Positions 1-10,374 of a stretch of 64,000 bases of DNA are shown piece after piece. Position 1 is the first letter of the stretch, and the number at the start of each line of letters is the position of its first letter. The DNA comes from Streptomyces sp. NBC_01669 (GTDB lineage Bacteria; Actinomycetota; Actinomycetes; Streptomycetales; Streptomycetaceae). The notes under the pieces are model-generated. The model saw nothing but the letters and a program-made list of their open reading frames with translations. It did not search any database and had not been told where the DNA came from. The translations under genes were made by a program, and so were the position numbers. The stretch covers positions 6,842,501 through 6,906,500 of the forward strand of contig NZ_JAPEQG010000001.1 of NCBI RefSeq assembly GCF_026339735.1, read 5' to 3'.

Positions 1-850
1 CCGAGGCGCTCGGCCTCGATTCGGCTCCGCTGCGCATCGAATGCTTCGACATCTCCCATCTCCAGGGCGACGACGTGGTCGCCTCCATGGTCGTCTTCGA
101 GGACGGTCTGGCCCGCAAGAGCGAGTACCGCCGCTTCCAGATCAAGGGCTTCGAGGGCCAGGACGATGTCCGCTCGATGCACGAGGTGATCGGCCGCCGC
201 TTCAAGCGGTACCTGCAGGAGAAGGAACGGACGGGGGAGTGGGAGACCCCTGCCCCCACCGGAGCCGTCCCGGCCCCGGAAGCCTCCGATGCCGACCCCT
301 TCGAGGTCGGGTCCCGCGAGGACGACGGCCGCCCCAAGCGGTTCGCCTACCCGCCGCAGCTCGTGGTGGTCGACGGCGGCCAGCCGCAGGTCGCCGCGGC
401 CATGCGGGCCCTCGACGAGCTGGGGATCGACGACGTCGCCGTCTGCGGCCTCGCCAAGCGTCTCGAAGAGGTCTGGCTGCCCGAAGACGACGACCCCGTG
501 GTCCTTCCCCGCTCCAGTGAGGGCCTCTACCTCCTGCAACGCGTCCGCGACGAGGCGCACCGCTTCGCCATCACCTATCAGCGCGCCAAGCGGGCCAAGC
601 GCATCCGCTCCAGCCCTCTCGATGCGGTCGCCGGACTCGGCGAGACCAGGAAGCAGGCGTTGATCAAGCATTTCGGCTCCGTGAAGAAGCTGAAGCAGGC
701 GACAATCGACGAGATCTGCGAGGTTCCGGGAATAGGCCGCAGGACGGCGGAATCAGTGGCTGTCGCCCTCGCCTCGACCGCCCCGGCCGCGCCCGCCGTG
801 AACACGGCGACAGGAGAGATCATTGAAGAGGACGACGGGGGCAGCGCAAC

Positions 851-854
<4 letters not shown>
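1..854 (+). CDS. uvrC: UvrABC excinuclease subunit C, C-terminal part
   Basis: This is the 3' end of uvrC; the reading frame is open from base 3 and the start lies outside the window. UvrC makes both incisions in nucleotide excision repair within the UvrABC complex. The visible part has the RNase H-like endonuclease domain (IECFDISHLQG, then LVVVDGGQPQV) and a C-terminal helix-hairpin-helix pair (VAGLGETRKQALIKHFGS and EVPGIGRRTAESVA). Between the two halves of the endonuclease domain is an acidic, proline-rich insert of about 40 residues. The stop overlaps the ATG of rapZ (ATGA), so the genes are probably translationally coupled. Confidence 0.97.
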
Positions 855-1872
<1,018 letters not shown>

Positions 1873-1876
<4 letters not shown>

Positions 1877-2910
1877 CCAGCCGTAATCTGCGCCTGCGGC
1901 GGCTGCGCAGAGCCACTTCTGCGCTCTCCGCCCGCAAGCGCGGCGCCCCGCATCCCAAGGTCGTCGCCCTCGGCGGCGGCATGGGCCTGTCCGCGTCGCT
2001 CGCGGCGCTGCGCCGGATCACCGGCGATCTCACCGCCGTGGTCACCGTCGCCGACGACGGCGGCTCCAGCGGCCGGCTCCGCGAGGAGCTGGGCGTCCTG
2101 CCGCCCGGCGACCTCCGGAAGGCGCTCGCCGCGCTCTGCGGCGACGACGACTGGGGCCAGACCTGGGCCCAGGTCATCCAGCACCGCTTCCAGTCCAAGG
2201 GCGATCTGCACGAGCACGCGGTCGGCAATCTGCTGATCGTCGCCCTGTGGGAGCAGCTCGGCGACCATGTGCAGGCACTGGACCTGGTCGGCAAGCTCCT
2301 CGGCGCGCACGGCCGGGTGCTGCCCATGTCCGCCGTGCCGCTGGAGCTCCAGGCGCTCGTACGGGGCCACGACCCGGCCCGTCCGGATGAGGTGGACACG
2401 GTGCGCGGCCAGGCGACGGTGGCGCTCACCCCCGGTGAGGTGCAGTCCGTGCACCTCGTCCCGAACGACCCGCCGGCCGTCCCGGAGGCGGTCGAAGCGG
2501 TCCTGGACGCGGACTGGGTGGTGCTCGGCCCGGGATCGTGGTTCTCCTCCGTGATCCCGCATCTGCTCGTACCGGAACTGCTCGACGCGCTCGTCGTGAC
2601 GAAGGCCCGCAAGGTCCTCTCGCTCAACCTCGCACCGCAACCCGGTGAAACTGATGGCTTCTCTCCGCAGCGTCATTTGGAGGTTTTGGGACGACACGCC
2701 CCTAAACTCGCCCTGGACGTGGTGCTGGCCGACGAAGCCGCCGTGCCCGATCGCGAGTCCCTCGCCGATGCCGCCAAGCGGCTCGGTGCCGCGGTCGAGC
2801 TGGCGCCGGTGGCCTCACCCGACGGCGTTCCGATCCATGATCCGGAGCTGTTGGCTGCCGCGTACGACCGTATTTTTCGGATGCATGGAAGGATCGGCCC
2901 ATGGCGATGA
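1873..2910 (+). CDS. yvcK: YvcK/CofD-like protein (gluconeogenesis factor, UDP-sugar-binding family)
   Basis: 345 residues. The N-terminal VVALGGGMGLSASLAALR and VADDGGSSGRLREELG followed by LPPGDLRKALAAL are diagnostic of the YvcK branch of the CofD-like family. These proteins bind UDP-GlcNAc-type ligands and affect carbon metabolism and the cell envelope; no enzymatic reaction is established for this branch. The GTG start overlaps the rapZ stop (GTGA), and the 3' end overlaps whiA by 10 bases. In Streptomyces a developmental whiA promoter is reported inside the upstream gene; the pentamer GACAC associated with WhiA binding occurs at 2693-2697, which is suggestive only. Confidence 0.93.
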
Positions 2911-3890
2911 CGCCAGCGGTGAAGGACGAAATCTCTCGGCTTCCCGTGACCCGGACCTGCTGCAGGAAGGCAGAGGTTTCGGCGATTCTTCGGTTCGCGG
3001 GCGGGCTGCACCTGGTGAGTGGCCGGATTGTGATCGAGGCGGAGCTGGACACCGCGATGGCGGCACGCCGGCTGAAGCGGGACATTCTCGAGATCTTCGG
3101 GCACAGCTCGGAGCTGATCGTGATGGCCCCCGGCGGTCTGCGGCGCGGCTCCCGCTATGTCGTACGGGTGGTGGCGGGCGGCGACCAGCTGGCCCGCCAG
3201 ACGGGTCTGGTGGACGGCCGCGGCCGCCCGATCCGCGGTCTGCCGCCGCAGGTGGTCTCGGGGGCAACCTGCGATGCCGAGGCGGCCTGGCGCGGGGCCT
3301 TCCTGGCCCACGGCTCGCTCACCGAGCCGGGCCGCTCCTCCTCGCTGGAGGTGACCTGCCCGGGCCCGGAGGCGGCGCTCGCGCTGGTCGGCGCGGCCCG
3401 CAGGCTCTCCATCGCGGCGAAGGCACGCGAGGTGCGCGGCGTCGACCGGGTCGTCGTCCGCGACGGCGACGCGATCGGTGCCCTGCTCACCCGGCTCGGC
3501 GCCCATGAGTCGGTGCTGGCCTGGGAGGAGCGGCGGATGCGCCGCGAGGTCCGCGCCACCGCCAACCGGCTGGCCAACTTCGACGACGCCAATCTGCGCC
3601 GCTCCGCGCGGGCCGCGGTGGCGGCGGGTGCCCGCGTGGGGCGTGCCCTGGAGATCCTGGGCGAAGAGGTGCCCGAGCACCTCGCGGCGGCCGGACGGCT
3701 GCGCATGGAACACAAGCAGGCCTCCCTGGAGGAACTGGGCGCGCTCGCGGACCCGCCGCTGACGAAGGACGCGGTGGCCGGCCGGATCCGCCGGCTCCTG
3801 GCCATGGCCGACAAGCGGGCCCAGGACCTCGGTATCCCGGGGACGGAATCCACCCTGAGTGAGGAGCTCGCCGACGGCCTGGTGGGCTGA
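2901..3890 (+). CDS. whiA: Sporulation regulator WhiA
   Basis: 329 residues. WhiA is a DNA-binding protein required, with WhiB, for the switch from aerial growth to sporulation septation in Streptomyces. It joins a degenerate LAGLIDADG homing-endonuclease fold (residues about 20-220, containing SRLPVTRTCCRKAEVSAILR and EIFGHSSELIV) to a C-terminal helix-turn-helix (ASLEELGALADPPLTKDAVA). The ATG at 2901 lies inside the end of yvcK, within an ATGGCGATG that offers two closely spaced starts. It is last in the uvrC-rapZ-yvcK-whiA group and is followed by a 262-base gap before gap. Confidence 0.97.
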   Translation: MAMTPAVKDEISRLPVTRTCCRKAEVSAILRFAGGLHLVSGRIVIEAELDTAMAARRLKRDILEIFGHSSELIVMAPGGLRRGSRYVVRVVAGGDQLARQTGLVDGRGRPIRGLPPQVVSGATCDAEAAWRGAFLAHGSLTEPGRSSSLEVTCPGPEAALALVGAARRLSIAAKAREVRGVDRVVVRDGDAIGALLTRLGAHESVLAWEERRMRREVRATANRLANFDDANLRRSARAAVAAGARVGRALEILGEEVPEHLAAAGRLRMEHKQASLEELGALADPPLTKDAVAGRIRRLLAMADKRAQDLGIPGTESTLSEELADGLVG

Positions 3891-4152
3891 GCGGAAACGG
3901 CGGCGAAAGTCGGCCGAAAGCGGAACGCGCGGCAATACCGCAGCTGTTGACAGTCAGTAATCATTGCTGTGTGTGCGGTCGGATATCCGGAGGCCCGTAC
4001 TCCTACCGGGGAGATACGGGTCTCCGCGTCGCTTCCGGCGCCGCTCGATGTCACTCACGGGCACTTGGAGAGGTAGGGTCGGAGGCGGTCGGGGACATCC
4101 CATACAACTCGCCGGCGTCGAAAACCGGCGTACCTAACGAGGAGATCGGTTC
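3891..4152 (+). promoter_or_regulatory. Upstream region of gap
   Basis: This 262-base gene-free stretch must contain the gap promoter. Two weak candidates can be seen: a perfect -35 hexamer TTGACA at 3947-3952 with no good -10 at normal spacing, and a Streptomyces-like -10 TAGGGT at 4074-4079 with no clear -35. A ribosome binding site (GAGGAG, about 4140-4145) precedes the GTG at 4153. I see no coding sequence here. Confidence 0.4.
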
Positions 4153-5157
<1,005 letters not shown>

Positions 5158-5188
5158 CCGTCGAATCGGCAGGCACCTCGATGTGAGC

Positions 5189-5230
5189 ACGGGGCTCGGA
5201 CGGCGCAACGCAGCGCCGTTCGAGCCCCGT
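5189..5230 (+). terminator. Long hairpin between gap and pgk (attenuator or mRNA processing element)
   Basis: Bases 5189-5206 pair with 5213-5230 in an 18-bp stem with one G-U pair and the six-base loop AACGCA. It begins 32 bases after the gap stop and ends 35 bases before pgk. There is no T-run. It could end most gap transcripts, or protect the gap mRNA 3' end after processing. Confidence 0.7.
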
Positions 5231-5265
5231 TGCATGCTCTCCCGCCCTCCAAGGAGTCCAGCAAG

Positions 5266-6477
5266 ATGAAGACGATCGACGAACTTCTCGCCGAAGGGGT
5301 CACCGGCAAGCGCGTATTCGTCCGCGCCGACCTCAACGTGCCGCTGAGCGGCACCACCATCACCGACGACGGCCGCATCCGCGCCGTTCAGCCGACCGTG
5401 GAGAAGCTCGCCGCGGCCGGTGCGAAGGTCATCGTCGCCTCGCACCTGGGCCGCCCCAAGGGCGCCCCGGACCCGGCCTTCTCCCTGGCCCCCGCCGCCG
5501 CCCGGCTCGGCGAGCTGATCGGCGCCGACGTCGCCTTCGCGACCGACACGGTCGGCGAGTCCGCCCGCGCCACGGTCGCAGCCCTCACCGACGGCCGGGT
5601 CGCCGTCATCGAGAACCTCCGCTTCAACCCCGGCGAGACGTCGAAGGACGACGCCGAGCGCGGCGCGTTCGCCGACCAGCTCGCCGAACTCGCCGATGTG
5701 TACGTGGGCGACGGCTTCGGAGCGGTCCACCGTAAGCACGCCTCGGTCTTCGACCTCCCGGCCCGACTGCCGCACGCCGCGGGCGACCTGATCGCCACCG
5801 AGGTCGGCGTCCTGAAGAAGCTCACCGAGGACGTCGCGCGTCCGTACGCCGTCGTGCTCGGCGGCTCCAAGGTCTCCGACAAGCTCGGCGTCATCGACCA
5901 CCTCCTGGAGCGGGCCGACCGCATCCTCATCGGCGGTGGCATGGCGTACACCTTCCTCAAGGCCCAGGGCCACGAGGTCGGCAGCTCCCTCCTGCAGGAG
6001 GACCAGATCCCGGCGGTGCTGGAGTATCTGAAGCGCGCCGAGGAGAAGGGCGTGGAGTTCGTGCTCCCCGTCGACGTCGTGGTCTCCGAGCAGTTCCCGG
6101 ACCTCAAGACCAAGGCGCCGACCCAGCACAGCACCGTGCCCGCGCACGTCATCCCGGCCGGCGTGATGGGTCTGGACAACGGACCCGAGACCAACAAGCT
6201 GTACGCCTCGAAGCTCGCCGACGCCGTCACCGTCTTCTGGAACGGCCCGATGGGCGTCTTCGAGCACCCCGACTACGCCGAGGGCACCCGGGCCGTCGCC
6301 CAGGCCCTCGTCGACTCCGAGGGCTTCAGCGTCGTGGGCGGTGGCGACTCCGCCGCTGCCGTCCGCATCCTGGGCTTCGACGAGAACGCATTCGGCCACA
6401 TCTCGACCGGTGGCGGCGCCAGCCTCGAATACCTCGAGGGCAAGACGCTTCCCGGCCTCGCCGCACTGGAGGACTGA
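5266..6477 (+). CDS. pgk: Phosphoglycerate kinase
   Basis: 403 residues. It transfers phosphate from 1,3-bisphosphoglycerate to ADP. The N-terminal VFVRADLNVPL and SHLGRPKG, central GDGFGAVHRKHAS and VLGGSKVSDKLGVI, and C-terminal GGGDSAAAV cover both lobes and the nucleotide site. The ATG at 5266 is chosen because AAGGAG lies about ten bases upstream and the protein then begins MKTIDELL at the usual point; the frame is open further upstream but crosses the hairpin. tpiA follows six bases after the stop. Confidence 0.98.
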   Translation: MKTIDELLAEGVTGKRVFVRADLNVPLSGTTITDDGRIRAVQPTVEKLAAAGAKVIVASHLGRPKGAPDPAFSLAPAAARLGELIGADVAFATDTVGESARATVAALTDGRVAVIENLRFNPGETSKDDAERGAFADQLAELADVYVGDGFGAVHRKHASVFDLPARLPHAAGDLIATEVGVLKKLTEDVARPYAVVLGGSKVSDKLGVIDHLLERADRILIGGGMAYTFLKAQGHEVGSSLLQEDQIPAVLEYLKRAEEKGVEFVLPVDVVVSEQFPDLKTKAPTQHSTVPAHVIPAGVMGLDNGPETNKLYASKLADAVTVFWNGPMGVFEHPDYAEGTRAVAQALVDSEGFSVVGGGDSAAAVRILGFDENAFGHISTGGGASLEYLEGKTLPGLAALED

Positions 6478-6483
6478 CCTTTC

Positions 6484-7260
6484 ATGAGCACCCGTACCCC
6501 GCTGATGGCGGGCAACTGGAAGATGAACCTCAACCACCTCGAGGCCATCGCACACGTCCAGAAGCTCGCCTTCGCCCTGGCCGACAAGGACTACGACGCC
6601 GTCGAGGTCGCCGTCCTGCCGCCCTTCACCGACCTGCGCTCGGTGCAGACGCTGGTCGACGGCGACAAACTGAAGATCAAGTACGGCGCCCAGGACATCT
6701 CGGCGCACGACTCCGGCGCGTACACCGGTGAGATCTCCGGCCCCATGCTCGCCAAGCTGAAGTGCACCTATGTCGCGATCGGCCACTCCGAGCGGCGCCA
6801 GTACCACCACGAGACCGACGAGATCGTCAACGCCAAGGTGAAGGCCGCCTACAAGCACGGCCTGACCCCGATCCTGTGCGTCGGCGAGGAGGAGTCGGTC
6901 CGTGAGGAGGGCCGCCACGTCGCGCACACCCTCGCGCAGGTCGACGGCGCGCTCAAGGACATCCCGGCCGAGCAGGCCGAGACCATCGTGATCGCGTACG
7001 AGCCGGTCTGGGCCATCGGGACCGGCAAGGTCTGCGGCTCCGACGACGCCCAGGAGGTCTGCGGGGCCATCCGCGGCCGGCTCGCCGAGCTGTACTCCCA
7101 GGAGCTGGCCGACACGGTCCGCATCCAGTACGGCGGCTCCGTGAAGTCGGGGAATGTCGCGGAGATCATGGCGAAGCCCGACATCGACGGTGCGCTGATC
7201 GGCGGCGCCGCGCTCGACGCGGACGAGTTCGTCAAGATCGTCCGCTTCCGCGACCAGTGA
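6484..7260 (+). CDS. tpiA: Triosephosphate isomerase
   Basis: 258 residues. It interconverts dihydroxyacetone phosphate and glyceraldehyde 3-phosphate. Catalytic residues are visible: Lys13 in NWKMN, His101 in IGHSERRQ, Glu173 in AYEPVWAIGTG, and the phosphate-binding IQYGGSVKSGN near the C-terminus. It is the last gene of the gap-pgk-tpiA group and is followed by a terminator-like hairpin. Confidence 0.98.
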   Translation: MSTRTPLMAGNWKMNLNHLEAIAHVQKLAFALADKDYDAVEVAVLPPFTDLRSVQTLVDGDKLKIKYGAQDISAHDSGAYTGEISGPMLAKLKCTYVAIGHSERRQYHHETDEIVNAKVKAAYKHGLTPILCVGEEESVREEGRHVAHTLAQVDGALKDIPAEQAETIVIAYEPVWAIGTGKVCGSDDAQEVCGAIRGRLAELYSQELADTVRIQYGGSVKSGNVAEIMAKPDIDGALIGGAALDADEFVKIVRFRDQ

Positions 7261-7293
7261 GTATGCGGTAGCGCCGATCCGTCGTACCCTTGC

Positions 7294-7327
7294 GGGGGCC
7301 GTGGGGGTCATTGTCCTCCCGGCCCCC
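7294..7327 (+). terminator. Terminator-like hairpin after tpiA
   Basis: GGGGGCCG (7294-7301) pairs with CGGCCCCC (7320-7327), and GGGGG (7303-7307) can pair with CCTCC (7315-7319) inside it. There is no T-run, as is common in Streptomyces. It separates the glycolytic group from secG. Confidence 0.7.
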
Positions 7328-7376
7328 GTTGTCCGTTAGAGCAGTCCAAGGGAATTCCGGAAAGTAGGGACCAGCC

Positions 7377-7613
7377 GTGGTTATGGGGTTCTCGATCGCC
7401 CTGATCGTCTTCAGCCTGCTGCTGATGCTGCTGGTGCTGATGCACAAGGGAAAGGGCGGCGGCCTCTCCGACATGTTCGGTGGCGGTATGCAGTCGTCCG
7501 TCGGTGGCTCCTCGGTCGCCGAGCGAAACCTCGACCGGATCACCGTGGTGGTCGGTCTGGGTTGGTTCGCATGCATTGTTGTGCTTGGTCTGCTGATGAA
7601 GCTGGACAACTGA
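7377..7613 (+). CDS. secG: Preprotein translocase subunit SecG
   Basis: 78 residues with two membrane segments (about residues 4-22 and 51-72) around a glycine-rich loop (KGKGGGLSDMFGGG) typical of SecG. It is a non-essential partner of SecYE in protein export across the cytoplasmic membrane. The start could be GTG 7377 or ATG 7383, both close behind an AAGTAGGGA ribosome-binding sequence. secG after tpiA is a common Gram-positive arrangement. Confidence 0.95.
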   Translation: MVMGFSIALIVFSLLLMLLVLMHKGKGGGLSDMFGGGMQSSVGGSSVAERNLDRITVVVGLGWFACIVVLGLLMKLDN

Positions 7614-7654
7614 CCCGGCGTCCGCGATTCCCGGTGAGGGTGTAACTCCTTTCA

Positions 7655-7683
7655 CTGGACGCGCGTTGGGCCTTACGTAGACT
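7655..7683 (+). promoter_or_regulatory. Housekeeping-type promoter of the rbpA-family gene
   Basis: CTGGAC (7655-7660), a 17-base spacer, then TAGACT (7678-7683) fit the Streptomyces HrdB-type consensus. The predicted transcript start is near 7690, giving a short leader before the GTG at 7723 and its GGGAG ribosome binding site. Confidence 0.6.
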
Positions 7684-7722
7684 GGGGCATCTTCGAGCAC
7701 CATCACGCAGGGAGTTACGACC

Positions 7723-8058
7723 GTGGCAAGTGGCAACGCGATCCGGGGAAGCCGGGTCGGAGCGGGGCCGATGGGGGAGGCCGAGCGGGGCGAGTCCGCG
7801 CCGCGTCTCCGCATCTCCTTCTGGTGCTCGAACGGGCACGAGACGCAGCCGAGCTTCGCCAGTGACGCGCAGACACCGGACACTTGGGACTGCCCGCGCT
7901 GTGGCTTCCCGGCCGGTCAGGACCGGGACAACCCGCCGGACCCGCCGCGCACCGAACCGTACAAGACGCACCTTGCGTACGTACGTGAGCGGCGCAGCGA
8001 TGCGGACGGCGAGGCCATCCTCGCCGAGGCCCTGGCCAAACTCCGGGGCGAAATCTAG
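7723..8058 (+). CDS. RbpA-family RNA polymerase-binding protein
   Basis: 111 residues. RbpA proteins are actinobacterial factors that bind RNA polymerase and the principal sigma factor and stimulate transcription initiation. The zinc-site pattern is visible as Cys35, His39, Cys57 and Cys60 (CSNGH, then WDCPRC), followed by the C-terminal sigma-interaction helix region (THLAYVRERRSDADGEAILAEALAKLRG). The sequence differs clearly from the S. coelicolor RbpA I remember (which begins MSERALRGTRL), so this is probably the second, paralogous type found next to secG and pgi. I leave the symbol blank for that reason. Confidence 0.88.
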   Translation: MASGNAIRGSRVGAGPMGEAERGESAPRLRISFWCSNGHETQPSFASDAQTPDTWDCPRCGFPAGQDRDNPPDPPRTEPYKTHLAYVRERRSDADGEAILAEALAKLRGEI

Positions 8059-8068
8059 TTTTTGTTCA

Positions 8069-8099
8069 CCGGCCGGTCACCCCATGGGTGCCCGGCCGG
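8069..8099 (+). terminator. Terminator-like hairpin after the rbpA-family gene
   Basis: A 14-bp stem with one mismatch (8069-8082 with 8086-8099) closes on a CAT loop. A run of Ts (TTTTTG) precedes rather than follows it. It starts 11 bases after the stop codon. Confidence 0.65.
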
Positions 8100-8176
8100 A
8101 GTGCATTTGTCGGCGCCGCAGCTCTCCGTCGCCTCGTCAACCCCTCTGATCAATTAAGTTGGAGGGGCAGCGGGGC

Positions 8177-8281
8177 ATGTGCACGTACGAGAAGAAGTGG
8201 GCTGATATCCGGGATGAACGCACAAAGCCGAACCAAGCTGAATCACACGCCCGAGTGGACCGCTCTCGGCAAGCACCGTGA
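8177..8281 (+). CDS. Possible 34-residue leader ORF overlapping the pgi start
   Basis: ATG 8177 has a strong ribosome binding site (GGAGGGG, 8161-8167) nine bases upstream and opens a 34-codon frame that begins MCTYEKKWADIRDERTK and ends in TGA at 8281. It overlaps the pgi start at 8214 in another frame. The pgi ATG itself has no good ribosome binding site. The peptide resembles nothing I know, so the case rests only on the ribosome binding site and the overlap. Confidence 0.3.
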   Translation: MCTYEKKWADIRDERTKPNQAESHARVDRSRQAP

Positions 8282-9866
8282 GCAGTTCGGGCAGACGCAT
8301 CTGCGGCAGCTGTTCGCCGACGATCCGGAGCGCGGGGCCGGATATACCCTCCGGGTCGGCGATCTGTATCTCGACTACTCCAAGCACCTGGTCACCGACG
8401 AGACGCTCCGGCTGCTGCGCGAGCTCGCCGACGCCACCGGAGTCGCCGAGCTGCGTGACGCCATGTTCCGCGGCGAGAAGATCAATACCACCGAGGACCG
8501 CGCCGTCCTGCACACCGCGCTGCGCGCCCCGCGCGACGCCGTGATCGAGGTCGACGGCGAGAACGTGGTGCCTGCCGTGCACGCCGTGCTCGACAAGATG
8601 GCGGCCTTCGCCGACCGCATCAGGTCGGGGGAGTGGACCGGCCACACCGGCAAGCCGATCAAGAACATCGTCAACATCGGCATCGGCGGCTCCGACCTCG
8701 GCCCCGCCATGGCGTACGAGGTGCTGCGCTCCTTCACGGACCGCTCGCTCACCGTCCGCTTCGTGTCGAACGTCGACGGCGCCGACCTGCACGAGGCCGT
8801 TCGCGACCTCGACCCCGCCGAGACGCTGTTCATCGTCGCGTCGAAGACCTTCACCACGATCGAGACGATCACCAACGCCACCTCCGCCCGCAACTGGCTG
8901 CTGACCGGACTTCGGGCCGAGCAGGACGCGGTCGCGAAGCACTTCGTGGCGCTCTCGACCAACGCCGAGAAGGTCGCGGACTTCGGCATCGACACCGCCA
9001 ACATGTTCGAGTTCTGGGACTGGGTCGGCGGCCGCTACTCGTACGACTCGGCCATCGGTCTCTCGCTGATGATCGCCATCGGACCGGACCGGTTCCGCGA
9101 GATGCTCGACGGCTTCCACCTCGTCGACGAACACTTCCGCACCGCCCCGGCGGAGGCCAACGCCCCTCTGCTGCTGGGCCTGCTGGGCATCTGGTACGGC
9201 GGATTCTTCGACGCCCAGTCGCATGCCGTACTGCCGTACAGCCACTATCTGTCCAAGTTCACCGCCTACTTGCAGCAGCTGGACATGGAGTCCAACGGCA
9301 AGTCCGTGGACCGGGACGGCAATCCGGTCGAGTGGCAGACCGGACCGGTCGTCTGGGGCACGCCCGGCACCAACGGGCAGCACGCCTACTACCAGCTGAT
9401 CCACCAGGGCACCAAGGTCATCCCGGCCGACTTCATCGGCTTCGCCGAGCCGGTCGCCGACCTGCTGCCCGGGCTCGTCGCCCAGCACGATCTGCTGATG
9501 GCCAACTTCTTCGCCCAGACCCAGGCGCTGGCCTTCGGCAAGACGCCGGACGAGGTCCGCGCGGAGGGCGTCGCCGAGGAGCTGGTGCCGCACAAGACGT
9601 TCCGGGGCAACCACCCCACGACGACGATCCTCGCGGACAGGCTGACGCCGTCCGTGCTCGGCCAGCTCATCGCCCTGTACGAGCACAAGGTCTTCGTCCA
9701 GGGCGCCGTCTGGAACATCGACTCCTTCGACCAGTGGGGCGTCGAGCTCGGCAAGGTTCTCGCCAAGAAGATCGAGCCGGTGCTGACCGAGGGCACAGGG
9801 GGCGAGCAGCTGGACAGCTCGACCGCCGCCCTCGTCGCCGCGTACCGTACGCGGCGGGGCCGCTGA
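8214..9866 (+). CDS. pgi: Glucose-6-phosphate isomerase
   Basis: 550 residues. It interconverts glucose 6-phosphate and fructose 6-phosphate, linking glycolysis to the pentose phosphate genes downstream. Motifs: IVNIGIGGSDLGPAMAYE (sugar-phosphate binding), the base-catalyst glutamate in MESNGK (about residue 359), the ring-opening histidine in PGTNGQHAYYQ, and FDQWGVELGK with the C-terminal lysine. The start ATG 8214 gives MNAQSRTKLNHTPEW, the expected N-terminus; the frame runs upstream but with no better start. Four bases separate it from the next gene. Confidence 0.97.
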   Translation: MNAQSRTKLNHTPEWTALGKHREQFGQTHLRQLFADDPERGAGYTLRVGDLYLDYSKHLVTDETLRLLRELADATGVAELRDAMFRGEKINTTEDRAVLHTALRAPRDAVIEVDGENVVPAVHAVLDKMAAFADRIRSGEWTGHTGKPIKNIVNIGIGGSDLGPAMAYEVLRSFTDRSLTVRFVSNVDGADLHEAVRDLDPAETLFIVASKTFTTIETITNATSARNWLLTGLRAEQDAVAKHFVALSTNAEKVADFGIDTANMFEFWDWVGGRYSYDSAIGLSLMIAIGPDRFREMLDGFHLVDEHFRTAPAEANAPLLLGLLGIWYGGFFDAQSHAVLPYSHYLSKFTAYLQQLDMESNGKSVDRDGNPVEWQTGPVVWGTPGTNGQHAYYQLIHQGTKVIPADFIGFAEPVADLLPGLVAQHDLLMANFFAQTQALAFGKTPDEVRAEGVAEELVPHKTFRGNHPTTTILADRLTPSVLGQLIALYEHKVFVQGAVWNIDSFDQWGVELGKVLAKKIEPVLTEGTGGEQLDSSTAALVAAYRTRRGR

Positions 9867-9870
9867 TCCG

Positions 9871-10374
9871 ATGACCACGGGGGAAAGGGCGGTGCGGCTC
9901 CGGCCGCCGAACAACACGCTGGACCCGAGGGCCGTCAGCTGGTGGCGGACCCAGTGGCTGCTGCTGACCGCGGCGCCGGTGGCCGTCCTGGCCGTGCTGG
10001 GCGCGCTCATCGCGCCCGCCCGGTTCTGGCTGCTGCTGCCCGCCGTGGTCCTCGCGGTCCTCGGTGCGGCCTGCGCCGTCCTCTTCCCCCGCTGGTGGTA
10101 CCGCACCCACCGCTGGGAGGTCACCGGCGAGGCGGTGTACATCAGGACCGGCGTGATCCGGCAGGAGTGGCGGATCGCGCCGATGTCCCGGATCCAGACC
10201 GTCGACACCGTGCGCGGCCCGCTGGAGCAGCTCTACAGGCTGGCCTCGGTCACCGTGACCACCGCCTCCTCCAAGGGGGCCCTGAAGATCGAGGGCCTCG
10301 ACCACGAGCTCGCCGCCGAACTGGCCGAGCGGCTGACCCGGATCACCCAGGACACGCCCGGGGACGCCACATGA
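9871..10374 (+). CDS. PH domain membrane protein (YdbS-like)
   Basis: 167 residues. Two adjacent N-terminal membrane segments (about 28-45 and 50-70) are followed by a bacterial PH domain of the DUF304 type (RWEVTGEAVYIRTGVIRQEWRIAPMSRIQTVDTVRGPLEQLYRLASVTV, seen in pieces). With the next gene it makes a YdbS/YdbT pair, a two-gene family of unknown molecular function in Gram-positives, sometimes linked to envelope stress or peptide resistance. Its stop overlaps the ATG of the next gene (ATGA). Confidence 0.85.
   Translation: MTTGERAVRLRPPNNTLDPRAVSWWRTQWLLLTAAPVAVLAVLGALIAPARFWLLLPAVVLAVLGAACAVLFPRWWYRTHRWEVTGEAVYIRTGVIRQEWRIAPMSRIQTVDTVRGPLEQLYRLASVTVTTASSKGALKIEGLDHELAAELAERLTRITQDTPGDAT

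Noticed and set aside
3947..3975. TTGACA as the gap promoter
   Set aside because: There is no acceptable -10 at 16-19 bases, so I list it only as a weak candidate.
9330..9420. Apparent loss of a glutamate in the PGI motif (WGTPGTNGQH instead of WGEPGTNGQH)
   Set aside because: The catalytic glutamate of PGI is the one in MESNGK, which is present here, and the histidine of NGQH is kept.
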